Below, in pieces: positions 20,971 to 34,200 of a stretch of DNA of 64,000 bases. The number at the start of each line of letters is the position of its first letter. Positions within the stretch are counted from its first letter, which is position 1. The stretch is from Serripes groenlandicus (lineage: Eukaryota; Mollusca; Bivalvia; Cardiida; Cardiidae): NCBI GenBank assembly GCA_031761405.1, contig JASEVX010000006.1, positions 24,830,802 to 24,894,801 of the forward strand, read 5' to 3'. A model generated the notes under the pieces. It had not been told where the DNA came from. It worked only from the letters and a program-made list of their open reading frames with translations, and ran no database searches. The position numbers and the translations under genes were made by a program.

Positions 20971-22253
20971 CTAAATAATTTAAAAGAAAATTACATTTGT
21001 CATGTTTTATTTGGATTTCATAACTATGCATGGAACGGCTTTACTGTTGTTTTGTATTATACGCAGTACATTATCATGTATACGAGGTACATAATTCATT
21101 TGACATGGTACATTGTTCATGATATGCAGTGCCTTTTTCGTTAAATATGGTGGTAATTTAATAATATGAAGTGCAAAAGTGAGCAGAAACAGTAGAATAA
21201 CCATTAAATGGTGTGCAAACAACTTCATATGCAATACATACAACATTATATGCCATTGCTAACTTTCGGGAAATCCGGTGTCTCGAAAGCTCCTATAGAG
21301 CTGTATAGGGAACAAATAGTTAAATTGCTCCAACACATAAGTATTGAATAGATCATTTCATTTCAAACGAATATGTTTGGAAAACATTTGCCCTTTAATA
21401 TGATATTTTTAATATGATTCTATGATTTTTACATTTTAGTCATTTTTAATGATTTTGTTGGTCACCTAAAGAAACATGGAAATAAGAAGGAGCTAAAAAA
21501 TATTCTGCTTTACTAAGGTATTTAAAAACATCCAAGCGCTTCATTTCAAACGGTTCAAGATGCAGATGTCTTTTCTCTTCCATTTGTACTAATTTAAATC
21601 ATTATTTTTTAAAACTATTTTAGTCCTTTTTGAACATTATTATAGGGATAATACACACTTTCGAGGGCGTCCGCAGATGTTCACGATCGAGAAAATGTGT
21701 ATTTTCGCTATCATTGCATAAAAAAAGAGCAAACATCCAATATATAGTCCGCTGTAACGTTCAGATGTACGATAACCGCTGATGAACATGACCTGATAAC
21801 GATTGACACATTCGACGTTATAAAATATACAATTTATGTTTTACATATCCAATTTACCTTGTATAGTCCCGTTGCGGAGATTAAACTAAACCCGAACTCG
21901 CTATTATGCGGCTTAAATGGGGTAACAAATAAATTATCAGTACCATACAATCTGAACCCTTTCCCAAACACAGACGTATTTTGACGCATCAAAACCAGTC
22001 TTCTGTAATCAATACTTTGTGTGTAGTCTAATGTCTGCATTGTTCTCATGTAAATCATTGACCTGATTCTGAGTATTAAAGAATTCAAATTGGAATTGGA
22101 ATTTTTTGTCTGTAAAGCTGGGTGGCACTTATTGGTTAATTATCCGTCCGTCCTTCTGGCTGTCTGTCTGTCTGCTGTCTTTCCTTCTTTTATCCTTTTT
22201 TTCATTATCTCTCTCTCTATCTCTCTCTCGCCTTCTCTCTCACTTTTTCTATT

Positions 22254-22286
<33 letters not shown>

Positions 22287-25200
22287 AAAATAGGTTGTAC
22301 ACATCATTGTATCGTGGTTAGCTCTGTACGTATCACACATAGCTGCCAATACAATGGTCCTGGGCTCGAATCTCTAAATCGGAGTGTCTTTTTCATTTAT
22401 GGCCTTTTTATCATGATGCTTGCGAGCATCATATATTTTCTTTAAATTATTAAAGTACAGGTATGCCGATTCATTAAATGTATTGTAAAGTGTCTTGTTA
22501 ATCTTATAAAATAAGATAGATATATGCGCATGTATGATACGTTGAATCATGTAGGGCAAGATTACTCGTACATTGACATTACACTAGAATTGAGAACATT
22601 TGAAGATTGAAAAGAATCTTATGATCAACTAAATTAAATTGTCTGAAAGGAAAAAGAGATGGTCGTATATATATTATAAACAATCAAATTTAGCAAAAAA
22701 ATAGATGGATAAAACTGCAGGCCTAGCATAAGAATCGAACTAATGAAAAGTGTACTACGAGGTATTGAAGTGCTTCGTTCCTAGCCATGATGGGTTAGCC
22801 ATTCTTGTAACATTTTTGGATGAGCATCTGGCAAAAGAGGACCTTACTGATAGTCTGGAAAGATTTGAGGATTTCGAGGATTTGCAGAGAAAAGAAGGAC
22901 AAAGTGTTCAAGAGTATATTGCAATTTTTGATTCAAAATATAGAAAAATTGAAAAGAAAAACATGAAATTACCTTCTGAAATTTTAGCATTCAAGTTACT
23001 GAGAAAAGCAAATATTAAGACAGAGGAAAAAATGTTGGTTCTTACAGGTATGAAATACGACAACAAAGATACATTGTATGAAGAAGCAAAACGGTCGCTT
23101 AAGCAATTCAAGGGTGAAGGTAGCTCCAGTGTGTCTCGCGCCAACACAAGTATAACAATTGAGCCTATGATCAAGGTAGTTATGGGCGTGGCTTTTATGG
23201 TAATCAGCGTGCAGCTCATATTTCAGCTAGTACTACAAGAAATAAACAGACTGTAAAGAAAAAGAACCATGTGGGAGCAGATGGACGTTTGCTGACTTGT
23301 AAATCATGCTGTTTTTTTCGTCATTTAATTTGTGAATGCCCAGATAGTTGGGAAAATCTAGCCAAAGTTCATGTGGTAGATGATGAACATTTTGTACTGT
23401 CCACAGGCTATCATAAGGGAGAAGTTGCTACTTTAGGCGCAGATGTCCGTAATTGTGCTGTTCTGGACAATGCATGCAGTAGCACAGTATGTGGAGAAAA
23501 CAGGGTGAAAAGCTTCACAGGCTCATTGGATCACTGTGACAAGGGCAAAATAGCATGCTTTGAAAGTGAAAATACATTTAAGTTAGGTGGTGGTGGTCAA
23601 AATATGAATATCATTTACCTGGAGTTATCGCGGGAAAAGAAGTAACCATTAAAACTGATGTAGGCAGATATTCCATTACTGATATCTAGGTCTGCCATGA
23701 AGAAGGCTTGTGTTAAAATAGACCTTGAAAATGACACAGCGAATATATTTGGCCATGATGTGGTGCTAAATCTGACATCATCCGGGCATTACTGCATACC
23801 TATCGATAAGTCAGAAAAAATAGCTGTTGAAAATGTTTGTTCAGTTAGGCTTGATGAAATGGGTGGTAAACAAAGGCATGCAACACTATTGATGTTACAT
23901 AGGCAATTTGCGCATCCACCAAAGAAGCGCCTCATTGCTTTGTTAAAATATGCTGGTGTATGGCAGGATGAATATATAGATACAGTGTTCAAGATAGAAG
24001 AAAGGTGTGATTTATGTAAGGCATATCCAAGGACTCCTGCCAGGCCTGTTGTATCAATGCCAATGGCAAGTAAGTTCAATGAAAAAGTTACTATTAACCT
24101 TAAACAGTGAAATGGGTGTTGACTCCTGCATAGTATTGGCATATGGTCAAGATTCACAGTTTCGGTCTTTATCAACCGAAAAAGGACGGGTGATGTTATT
24201 TATGCCATGATGACACACTGGATTGGGATTTTTGGAGTGATGGTTTCAGTGATGACAAATAACGGAGGAGAGTTCAATTCTGATAATTTGAGAGAGGTTG
24301 CATCTATTCTATATGTGCAAGTGTGTACAACAGCAGGTGAAAGTCCTTTCCAGAATGGGTTGTTTGAAGGGGTGCATGTAGTGACGGACATGATGCTAGT
24401 CAAATTAGAGGCAGACTATGGTGAAGTTAATAGTCGGACTTTATTGTGTTGGGCAAATATGGCAAGAAATTCTTTGCACATGTGGAATGGTTTCAGCAGT
24501 CATCAACTAGTATTTGGTCTAAATCCTTAATTGCCGGGGGTCATGACAGATACAGTTCCAGCCCTTGATGGATCGACAAGTAGAGAAATCTTTGCAAAGC
24601 ATTTGAACCTACTACATGCATCGCGTAAGGCATTTATTGAAACTGAGTCAAGTGAAAGAGTAAGAAGAGCATTACGAAGCAAAGTACGAGCGTCTGAACA
24701 GATATTTAGCAATGGAGAGCGTGTGTACTATAAGCGGGAAGGGAGGGAAAGATGGCTTGGTCCAGGAAAGGTAGTATTTCAGGACGGAAATGTGATATTT
24801 GCAAGACATGGTGGTGTAATTGTACTTGTTTCTCCAAATATCATCGCACAAAATCTGGCTAAAGAAGTAGAAGTTGAAAACTTAAACATCTTTAATGTCT
24901 ATGATGAAGTGGAAGATGTTGGACAGTCCTACTGTTGGAAAAGGGGCAAAGAAAATGTTTTTATCTATTGCATCAAGTGAAAGGTGGCAGGTGACAACTA
25001 CTGATATAAAGTCGGCATTTTTACAAGAAAATGAGCGAAATATTTACCTTAGGCCACTAAAGGAATGTGATACGTCGAAACATATGATATGGAAACTAAA
25101 ACACTGTTTGTATGGTCTTAAAGATGGGGCTATGCATTTCTTGATTAGCGTAAAGGGAACATTGTTAAAGTTAGGGTTTAAGCAGTGTGTTCTTGATCCA

Positions 25201-28200
25201 GCCGTCGTCTTTGTGCAAACTGTGGGAAAGCTGATTGGAATTATCTGTTTTCATGTTGATGATTTCTTACATGCTGGTGAAGATCAATTTTAGAGACTTA
25301 TGTTGAAACTCAGGGAAAGATTTCTGGTAAATTTGAGGAAAAAAACTCGCAAGAACAGACAACATTTAGACAGTTGATAGGGCGGCTGAATTTGGCAGTT
25401 CAAGGCTCCAGACCTGATATGGCATTTGAAATGATAAACTTGAGCACTAAGCTTAAAGAGAGTTCAGTGGTAGACTTGACCAGGGCTATCAAGATAATTA
25501 AACGTCTGAATGATGTTAAATAAATAATTGCGTCCCCAAGCTTAGCCAAAGTATGTCAGAATGGCAGATCTTGGTGTTTACAGATGCATCATTGGGTAAT
25601 ATCAACAAAGGAACGGGAAGTACAGGTGCACACAATATTTGGCTTGTTGATCATGATATGAATTGTTGTCCAATTACATGGCAGGCTAACAAGATAAAAA
25701 GAGTTGTCAGATCAACTATTGCTGCAGAAGCACACAGTCTGCAAGATATCTTGAAGCAAGTTATTACTATAGAAACATGCTGGAAGACATATTAGGGGTA
25801 CCGCCTAGAACTGTATCAAATACTGGGTACATAGACAACAAAAGTGTAGTAGAAGCTATCAAATCTACAAAGCTGGTGGATGACAAGCGCCTCAGAGTCG
25901 ATATTGCAGCTATTCAAGAGCTACTGCAGACAAACGAAGTCACCGAAATAAAGTGGTCTTCTGGAATATTGCAACTAGCGAACTGTATGACAAAACAATG
26001 TGCCTCTGGATGTGAACTGTTGAAAGTTCTGCAAACTGGACAAATGTTAAGAGATAAAGCAGTTGAATATTCAATTGAATTTTACATTCTGAGGCATAAG
26101 GATCCAAAAAGTGTTCATTATAATTTCGAAATACAAAATTCTAATGTAAATATATTTATGTTATCCGGGCAGAATAATCCCCTATACCGGAGGATAATCT
26201 AATCTGATGATGGTCTTTATAGTTGTTGTATTTTTTGTTGTATTACTGTTTTATTTAATGATTGGCTTTATAATTTAAGTTCATAAAACTATTCTTGTAA
26301 AGAAAAGAAAATGTAATGAATGTTAATGTTATCAGTTAATAGTTTATATTATGATCATAGTTGTCTCTCTTACAAACCATGTAAATAGTCCTTCCAGTGT
26401 TACTTCCCTTATAACTATGATTCAGTAGAGTGTGTAAATTACCTGTGTTGATTAAAGTGAAATGAATCTTTACAAGCGTTTTTATGTGCTTTAACAGTAT
26501 TGACCTGGTAATTAACGTTGAATAAATATATATCTTGTAATGGCATCGATCTGTATGAAGCTCGGTAGCTCAGTTGGTAGAGCATTCGTCTGTCAATGCA
26601 AGCGTTGTGGGTTCGAACCCCAGCTAGGTCAACATTGTTTCTGATATGTGTCAAGGTATATCAAGGCGGATTACGAGTGACGATGGCTAAGACTCAGTGA
26701 TGGTGACTGGCACTGAGTGTTTGTTTCTGAGGCTTAGTGATGGTGGCTGAGACTAAGTGATGGTGGCTAATTGAGATAATGCCTGAGACGTACTGATTGT
26801 GGCTAAGACTAAGTGATGGTGGCTGAGTGGGAATGGCTGAGACTTAAGTGATTGTGAGTGAGTGTTAATGGCTGAGACTTAGTGAAAACTAGGCACATAA
26901 CGCTGGTCTGCTTATTTCAGGTGTTATTCTATTTTTCTTTATAAAATTCGGCCATTGTCTCAATAAATCTTAAAACTTGGCTTATAGGTAACCTATGCCC
27001 TGCAGATGTGCAGTGCACACTAACCATGACTCTAGCATGATGATTTTGGAGAGTGTATTTGTGTTGTCTTTCCATGTTCTCACTTATTATATGACGTTCG
27101 AATGCAACCCATGGAATACTCTTGTTCGATTATGAGTGCTTCACCAAGCTTAGTTCACTTTGTCCGGATCGACCGACTGTCTTTTTGACCATATGTCCGT
27201 ATGTCTCCGTCAGAGTTTGCATTAATTGGTGTAAACGTTGTTTCTGTTTATCATATTTACTTCATAGTCACACTTATACATTGTGATCAGGAGAACGATC
27301 CAATATTTCGAACATAACTATGATATGAGTTCTTTTTAGGTATAATATCAATTTACCAATATTTTTCTTCTGCCATGTCTCAATAAAGTTTCAATGTATC
27401 AATTTAATTTCCGGAAATAACCGAGTATGACAGCCCATTTTAGTCAAAGCGCAGAAAATATTGTTGGTATGGGGGCCTCTGTAAGTTGCCAGGCAATTTG
27501 TGTTGTTTCAAACAGTTTGGTTTGTTTACATGTCGATGAGACATTGTTTAACAACGAGTATCCATATAAACTATGCCATACAGAGGCCCCTATATCAACA
27601 ATGCTTATGACGCTTTGATTAAAATGGGCTGTCATACTCGAATGACGAAGTATATGATCATCGTAATGAAAAATGCACCGCATAATAATGTAAAAGTACT
27701 GTTTCAAAACACTGACTGCATATAAAGTCATTTGAACTGCATATACGTGTGATGTTGTTTCAACTTGTCTGTATTGCATATAACGTTGTTTGCAAACCAT
27801 ATTCTGGTTATTCTACTGTATCTTAACACTTTTTGCACTGCATATTATCAAGTATCCACCATGTATAACAGAACAGAAACTGCAAATCATGTAAAATGTA
27901 ATATGTAATAATGAAATATGTACCTCGTATACATGAAAATGTACTGCGTATAATAAAATACAACATATTAAGACAGTAAATGCGTTCTATAACTATGTAT
28001 GAAAACATAGGAAGATCTATCCTGCAAGAATAGTAATTGTGTATCTAGCTTATTGTTAAAACATCTGACTTTTATAATTGGAGGACATTGAATTAGGCCA
28101 CCATTATACGCTTTGCTACTTTGGATGTACAGTCAAACATGTGCTAACGACTACCCTTGTATATTAATTCCCTGTCTCTAGCAACCACCACTATTAATTT

Positions 28201-31200
28201 CCCAAATTTCTAAATCACTCATTTTCAGCATAAATGACCCTGCAATTAAAGACCACATGTAAACTTTCCATGGGTGGTCTCTAATCACATGTTGGACTGT
28301 AATTGTAAAATAACCGGTTGTGCCATAAAACTTTATCTGTTAGAATATTTAATACATATTACGACTTTATTAGATACTTGCCGAAACAATTCGAACACCT
28401 TGCCATCCAAGCGGGTCCTGGTTGATCTCTATCAGGTGTTTGTTCTGCAATAGATTCTTGTGGATAGTGTCGATGGTCCGAAGGTCGTTGGACATTATCA
28501 AAGGGGCCGCCATCATCGCCCACATTACCATCTGTACTTTACTCTGTTCAAAACTAAGCCCGAAGTTTCCTATCACCAACTGCAAATTTGACACGAGTAT
28601 AACACATTATTTAAGTAAGTGTTGTTTGATTATTTAGTGTTTTGCGCTGCTTTCAATTATTTTTTCCAGTTAAATCACGGCGTTTACGGGGTAAGTTACC
28701 AGTACAACTGGTCGATTTATCCTGACACTAGTCAGTCCGATGTAATGCTAACCCCCGCATCCATAAGCGCCAAGGAGGGCATCAATTACTACCATTTTTA
28801 ATATGACCCGGCCGGGGATCGAACCCGTGACCTCCAAAACTCGAAACGGACACTCCACCACTACAACACCGAGGCCGTCACACAACTTGTATAGCAATAT
28901 ATACCCAAATGATACAAATGGGATAAGTAAATAAGACCCAAGATCGCCAGATCAGGCTGAATGAATCAAACGATGGGTCTTGTTGCATTTTCATAGCAAT
29001 ATTTAATGAGTAGTTACACCTTCTATGCAACGTACGCATGGTTACACGGGTAAGTATTGCGACTCATGCACAGATACAATTTATAGGAAGTATTTGTAAT
29101 ACACCCAGGAAGCGGAATATTGCTGCCACCCAAACCCCTTTAATTAACCTCACGTCCTTGTATCTACCATATAACCATGCAATGATCATCGGAGAGCAAA
29201 AACGTTATATTCAAGTAAGTATTTGTCCACTTACAGATGCATTTTCACGGACGAATTTTGAAAACGTTGTGACCAAAGAAGAAATTACTCATGATGGTTA
29301 ATTTACCATTTCCAAAATATTATCTAATTTGTTAAATGATGATACCTTCCCTTATTAATACTTTAAGCCTATTTGTTTCTGCTTACGTAAATGTATATGC
29401 GGAAAGAGATAAAGATGACTAATAACTGTAAATAAATGGTTTGTCTGTTATTTATTTCACACCGCTCTCATCATTTTTTTTTCAGTTGTATCATTGTGTT
29501 TCCTTGGAAAGTGACCAGTGTTATAATTATTCATTTGTTCGTATATTGATTTACGTCGCTTTCAACAATTGCTCAGTTATACTACGGCGTTTCCTAGGTA
29601 ATTTACCAGCCAGTCAGTTGTCATGCTACCCCCGCAACCCCTGAACACCAAGGAGGGCAGCCTTTTCTATCATGTTTAAAGTCGGCCCATTTTACCAGTA
29701 AGTAATTTGTAACCCTGAGTACCAAGAGAGGAAAGCAACTACTACCATTTTTAAAATTGTGTGCATGGTGGTAAGCCAAAACTCTGTTTTAAACTTAAAT
29801 GCTGTTGAAATCTGCATAAAACACTATAAAAACACCATAACAACAGAAACGATTAAGTACCATATCTGGATCATTCCATGCTCCAGGCTGTGCGTATGAC
29901 GAGATGTTTAGATAGTCTTGTCCGTAGTAGTTCAGTATCGAGGTAACACTACCCCAGCTGTCCTGAATGTCGGGGTGGTTTCTCCACAGATTACACACGG
30001 ACTGGATGGCATTGTAGTCTGGCTGAGAATAAAATGAAACATTCTCTTGAAACAACGACAAAGTGTCAACTGACGACTTTGAAAACATCTCGGAAAAATT
30101 AAATGTGTCACTATACAATGATATTGTTGTAATTGAACATATTTAAAACATAGAGGCAAATTGTGTGTGTAATTGCTTATCATGAGCAATTTCCTCCTTT
30201 GGACACAATGTTTCAAAAAGTTGTCTGCCGTTGTTTCGTAAAATTGCATATATGGAGTTTTCAAGTGGTTTTCGGTGGTTTTTCTTTTTCCCCACTGTTA
30301 TGTCACATTCCGCCTGCGTTGAATTAAAGACAACGTGAGGAATGTGACTTCTAGATAGAAGCAAATCTTCAAATAGGAAATAATGTAGTAAGCTAGATTA
30401 ATCCTAACCTAAACGATGTATATGCCAGACAATGATAATTTGTAGACTAACAACCGATATAGTTAGTTTAAACATATGTTATTGTCATATAAAAGTATTT
30501 AACGTTATAATTGTACAGGTATATCATATACTATTATAGGCAAAAGGGTCTGGCCACAAGTTCTCACAACATTAGATACGGTCATTCATTCCCTTAACAA
30601 CCGATATGGCTATACATATAGAAAACTACGCACAATCATTACATTTGAAGGTCACACAATGTAGGATAAGTTGGTCTTATTATTAACAAATAAAATTTAA
30701 AAAAAGAGTTGGTCATATTGCCTAAACCGGATGTTTTTACAAAATACTATGCTGCACACAGTCTTTAAAGGGATTTGAATAATTCCAAATGAGCTTCCGG
30801 TGTGTATATTTTGAAATCATGGTCGTTTAATATTGATGTCGATCAAAATTTGTATCGATTTTGGAAACAACTTTTATAATTAGATCAATAATCCGGTATG
30901 CCATTTGGGCTTTGCCATTCGGCGATTCCCATATTTCGATTTATTGAAGGCGTTTTTTCTCATGCATTAGTAAATTACAATGCTAAAGGCATACTGTACA
31001 TAGCCTGTCCGGATAACCACTAACCAGTGAAATAAGAAATTGCTTTGCGACATCTTCCTACAACCAAATGCAATCAAATCAATTAAACTACATACAGTGC
31101 GTATTGATGAAGTCCTTTTAAAACTGGAACGGGACACATACATTATTCCCCTGAAGGTTTAGGGATCACACGACAAATCCTTAATTCATATATGAGCCGT

Positions 31201-34200
31201 TACACGCGAAAACCAACAGTATGGACTCTGCGTGATGTATCGACCCAGATCAGCCCCCGCATTCCGCACAGGCTGATCCGGACCGACACATTTTGCCTCA
31301 GTGGAATAGAGTAATGATTCCTGAAACAGAAACTCCACAGGAGGCGAAAAGTGTCTGCTCGGATTAGCGTGCGATTCATGCTTAGGCTGATCGGATCGAT
31401 ACTTTACGCAGAGTCCACAATGTTGGTTTTCTCGTGGGGACGGCTCATATGTGTTTTCAGCTTCATGATTTATTTATACCTAAATGTTTACTATGACAAG
31501 CAAGTCAGTGATAACACCTTTATTGCTCGAATTTGTGATGCGTTGTTTTCGAAAGATATAACCGTTCAAAGGATGAGTTAAACGATACATTCGAGTTAAG
31601 CGATATATTAAAATGTTCGCATGTTCGACAAATCGCGAATCCATTGTTATTCAAATCATAAACGGAATCGGTGCATTACCTTGTCGACATAGCAACTAAT
31701 GAAAGGACTAAAGTAACTCGACATTTCTTTCTTCAAAACGACTTTAACTTGTATCTCCTTTTAGAGATATGCTAATTATTTGCAGAAATGTTTAAAGCCT
31801 TAACGTCTCAAAGACTTTAATATGCTTTTTATGCTGCATGTTTTCATGATGGTGTAGTTACCAGTACATTTCTTTTATAAAATGGTAGTAATGGCTGCCC
31901 TCCTTGAAGCGCTCAGGGTTACAGGGTTAGCATTACGAATGACTGACTGGTGTCAGGATAAATGAACCAGTAGTACTGGTTACTTACCCATGAAACGCCT
32001 TGATATAACTGATAAGGCATCTGACATGTGTGAAGCAATTAGTGCTTACCTCCACTATCTGGAAAGTTGCGACTCGCTGACCCGGAGATTTTAATTCTTT
32101 TGATTTCTGAACTATTGAAGCCATAATGAACACTGTCGATGGTTAATTTGCATAATATATAAACTATTAACAGAACCGTAAACAAATAATGTCCGTTAAA
32201 ACGATTAAAATACTCGTCTTTAAGACATGGTTTAGTGGTGGTTCAATGCAATTTCGTTAAGTACTGTTTGTGAACCTCAACAGTTTTCCTCTTGCAGAAG
32301 CGTCGTGGAATATCTGCAGCAGACGACTTGTAACAAAAGAAGTAATTTGCCCATAATGAGCTTTTTTTCTTTTCTTCTTCCATTTCCAGATTTATTTCCA
32401 ACAGTGTTTCCAATATCACAAAGACGTGTGCTGTACGTTTAATATACATGTATGTGGCAAAAGGCCAATGAACCACTTTCCTTACTTGAAACCGGTGAAA
32501 CCCTTATTGAATAATTGAGCATTTCTCAGTAAGTAGCTACGCGGGCCTTCAAACAAGAGTTTGTGAGTTCGAATCCCAGCTCGATCGTCTGGGCTAACCA
32601 AAAATCTATGCAGAAACGCTTCCAGTTGTTTGGATAGACTGTTGTGTGGAGTATGTGTATGAGTTTACAAGGAAACACATGTGTAGGTGAACTGGCCGCT
32701 GTCACGTGTTTTACTGAAACATTTGTGGTAAACGACGTTAAACAATATCACACAGGGTATATGTTCACACAGGGATAACGACTGCATAGGGAATAATGAA
32801 TGATGCCAAGTCAAATCAGAATACAATTTGTTACATTTCTGGAGCGCAACTATTTCTCTTTACAACTACGAACATGTACCATCAACGTTCCTAGACAATC
32901 GGCCGTTTGGTGAAGACGGCTCCCTTATGTGTGTTCTCGTGAATGTATTGATTTTGCGAGCATAATGCTATACGTCGCTTTCAACATAAAATGTGTTTGA
33001 CAGCCCGCGTCGAAACCGACTAAGCTACTGTGACTCGGCAGATTGCGAACACCAATGCTCAGACCTCGCTGAGACGAAGGCTGATCCGGATCTTCGCTAG
33101 AGGCAAAATTAAAAAGGTCGGTTTTCGCATACTGGGGTTCCTATGGTAAACAAATACCTTTATTCCTTTGAACTGTTGATATAACGGCCATTCGCATGAA
33201 TACACTATCGGTCTTCCGGTCTGATTTAAAAATAGACCAAATGCCTTGTACCCATAATCCATATCTTCAGGGGCGGAGTTACACCCGTCAAATTTGACGT
33301 AGTCAACGCCCCATTTTGCAAACGTTTCTGCGTCTTTCTGTAAGAAAAACTCACTCCCGGGAAATCCACCACATGTCTTCGTGCCGAAATCCTCGTAAAT
33401 ACCGAATTTTAGACCTTTTTGGTGAACCTGAAAGTCATGAAATGAGTCCGGATAACAAACCTGAGTGTGTTATGAAAGGTTTAACAAAAATACATGCTAC
33501 CTTATCCAGTTGCGTACTGTTGGCTTTCAGTGTGATCGGTATCTACATTAGTTGCAAATGCTTTAAAATGGTATCAAAGAACGCCGATCTAATAAGTGTC
33601 AGGCGAAAATGAGTGTTGATAGTTTATCTATATTTATTTTACATCGATTGCGAAACAGGTTTTCAGCTTAAACTCATCGCTCTCGATATCTGCTTCCTGG
33701 AGACTTAGGCAGTACTCGCGCCGTTTGTGTGGAAAGATCCCAAAAGCCGGACCAGCTCACCACGGGATTCGAACCTGGAACATTTGGTACCTGAGGCCGA
33801 AGCTCTAACAATGCCCCATTGTCTTGTCTTCCACAATGATAATTGGTGCATTGATGTGGAACCAAATGTATAGCAGTTATATATGTTTGCACTTAAACAA
33901 ATATAGATCTAGTAGATTTAAAATTTAAGATTTATAAGCATTAGTGCTTTTGTAGGTCCTTTAACTGTTAACTGTCTATATGCCATGTGGACCTTAGCAT
34001 TCACTGTACAAGTGCGAAAGGGTTTCCCTTTCATCTTACGTGTCTTATACGCTAAAATATCTAAACCACTTTGTGATATGATCTTAACCCTTTCCCTCAT
34101 ACGACAATTCTGCAGCAGACAACTTTGAACATATTTTGTCAAAAAATAGAAAATCTCTATAATTGAATGGATAACCTATGACTAAAAGTGGAAAACATTT

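Larger units (their letters stand above)
22741..26496 (+). mobile_element. Copia-type LTR retrotransposon, decayed and 5'-truncated
   Basis: Domains in Copia order (gag, protease, integrase, reverse transcriptase, RNase H) across several broken frames. The integrase precedes the reverse transcriptase, which separates Copia from Gypsy. No 5' LTR or primer-binding site is seen before 22741; a 3' LTR candidate is at 26312. It sits antisense in intron 5 of the GLA-like gene. Frameshifts and stops show it is dead. Confidence 0.9.

Noticed and set aside
22560..22740. 5' LTR of the Copia element
   Set aside because: No similarity to the candidate 3' LTR at 26312-26496 and no primer-binding site; the element looks 5'-truncated.
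26563..26640. tRNA gene
   Set aside because: Good A and B boxes, but acceptor and anticodon stems do not pair and SINE body follows.
33316..33612. Plus-strand open frame of 98 codons
   Set aside because: It overlaps exon 3 of the GLA-like gene on the opposite strand and shows no family features; it is a shadow frame.
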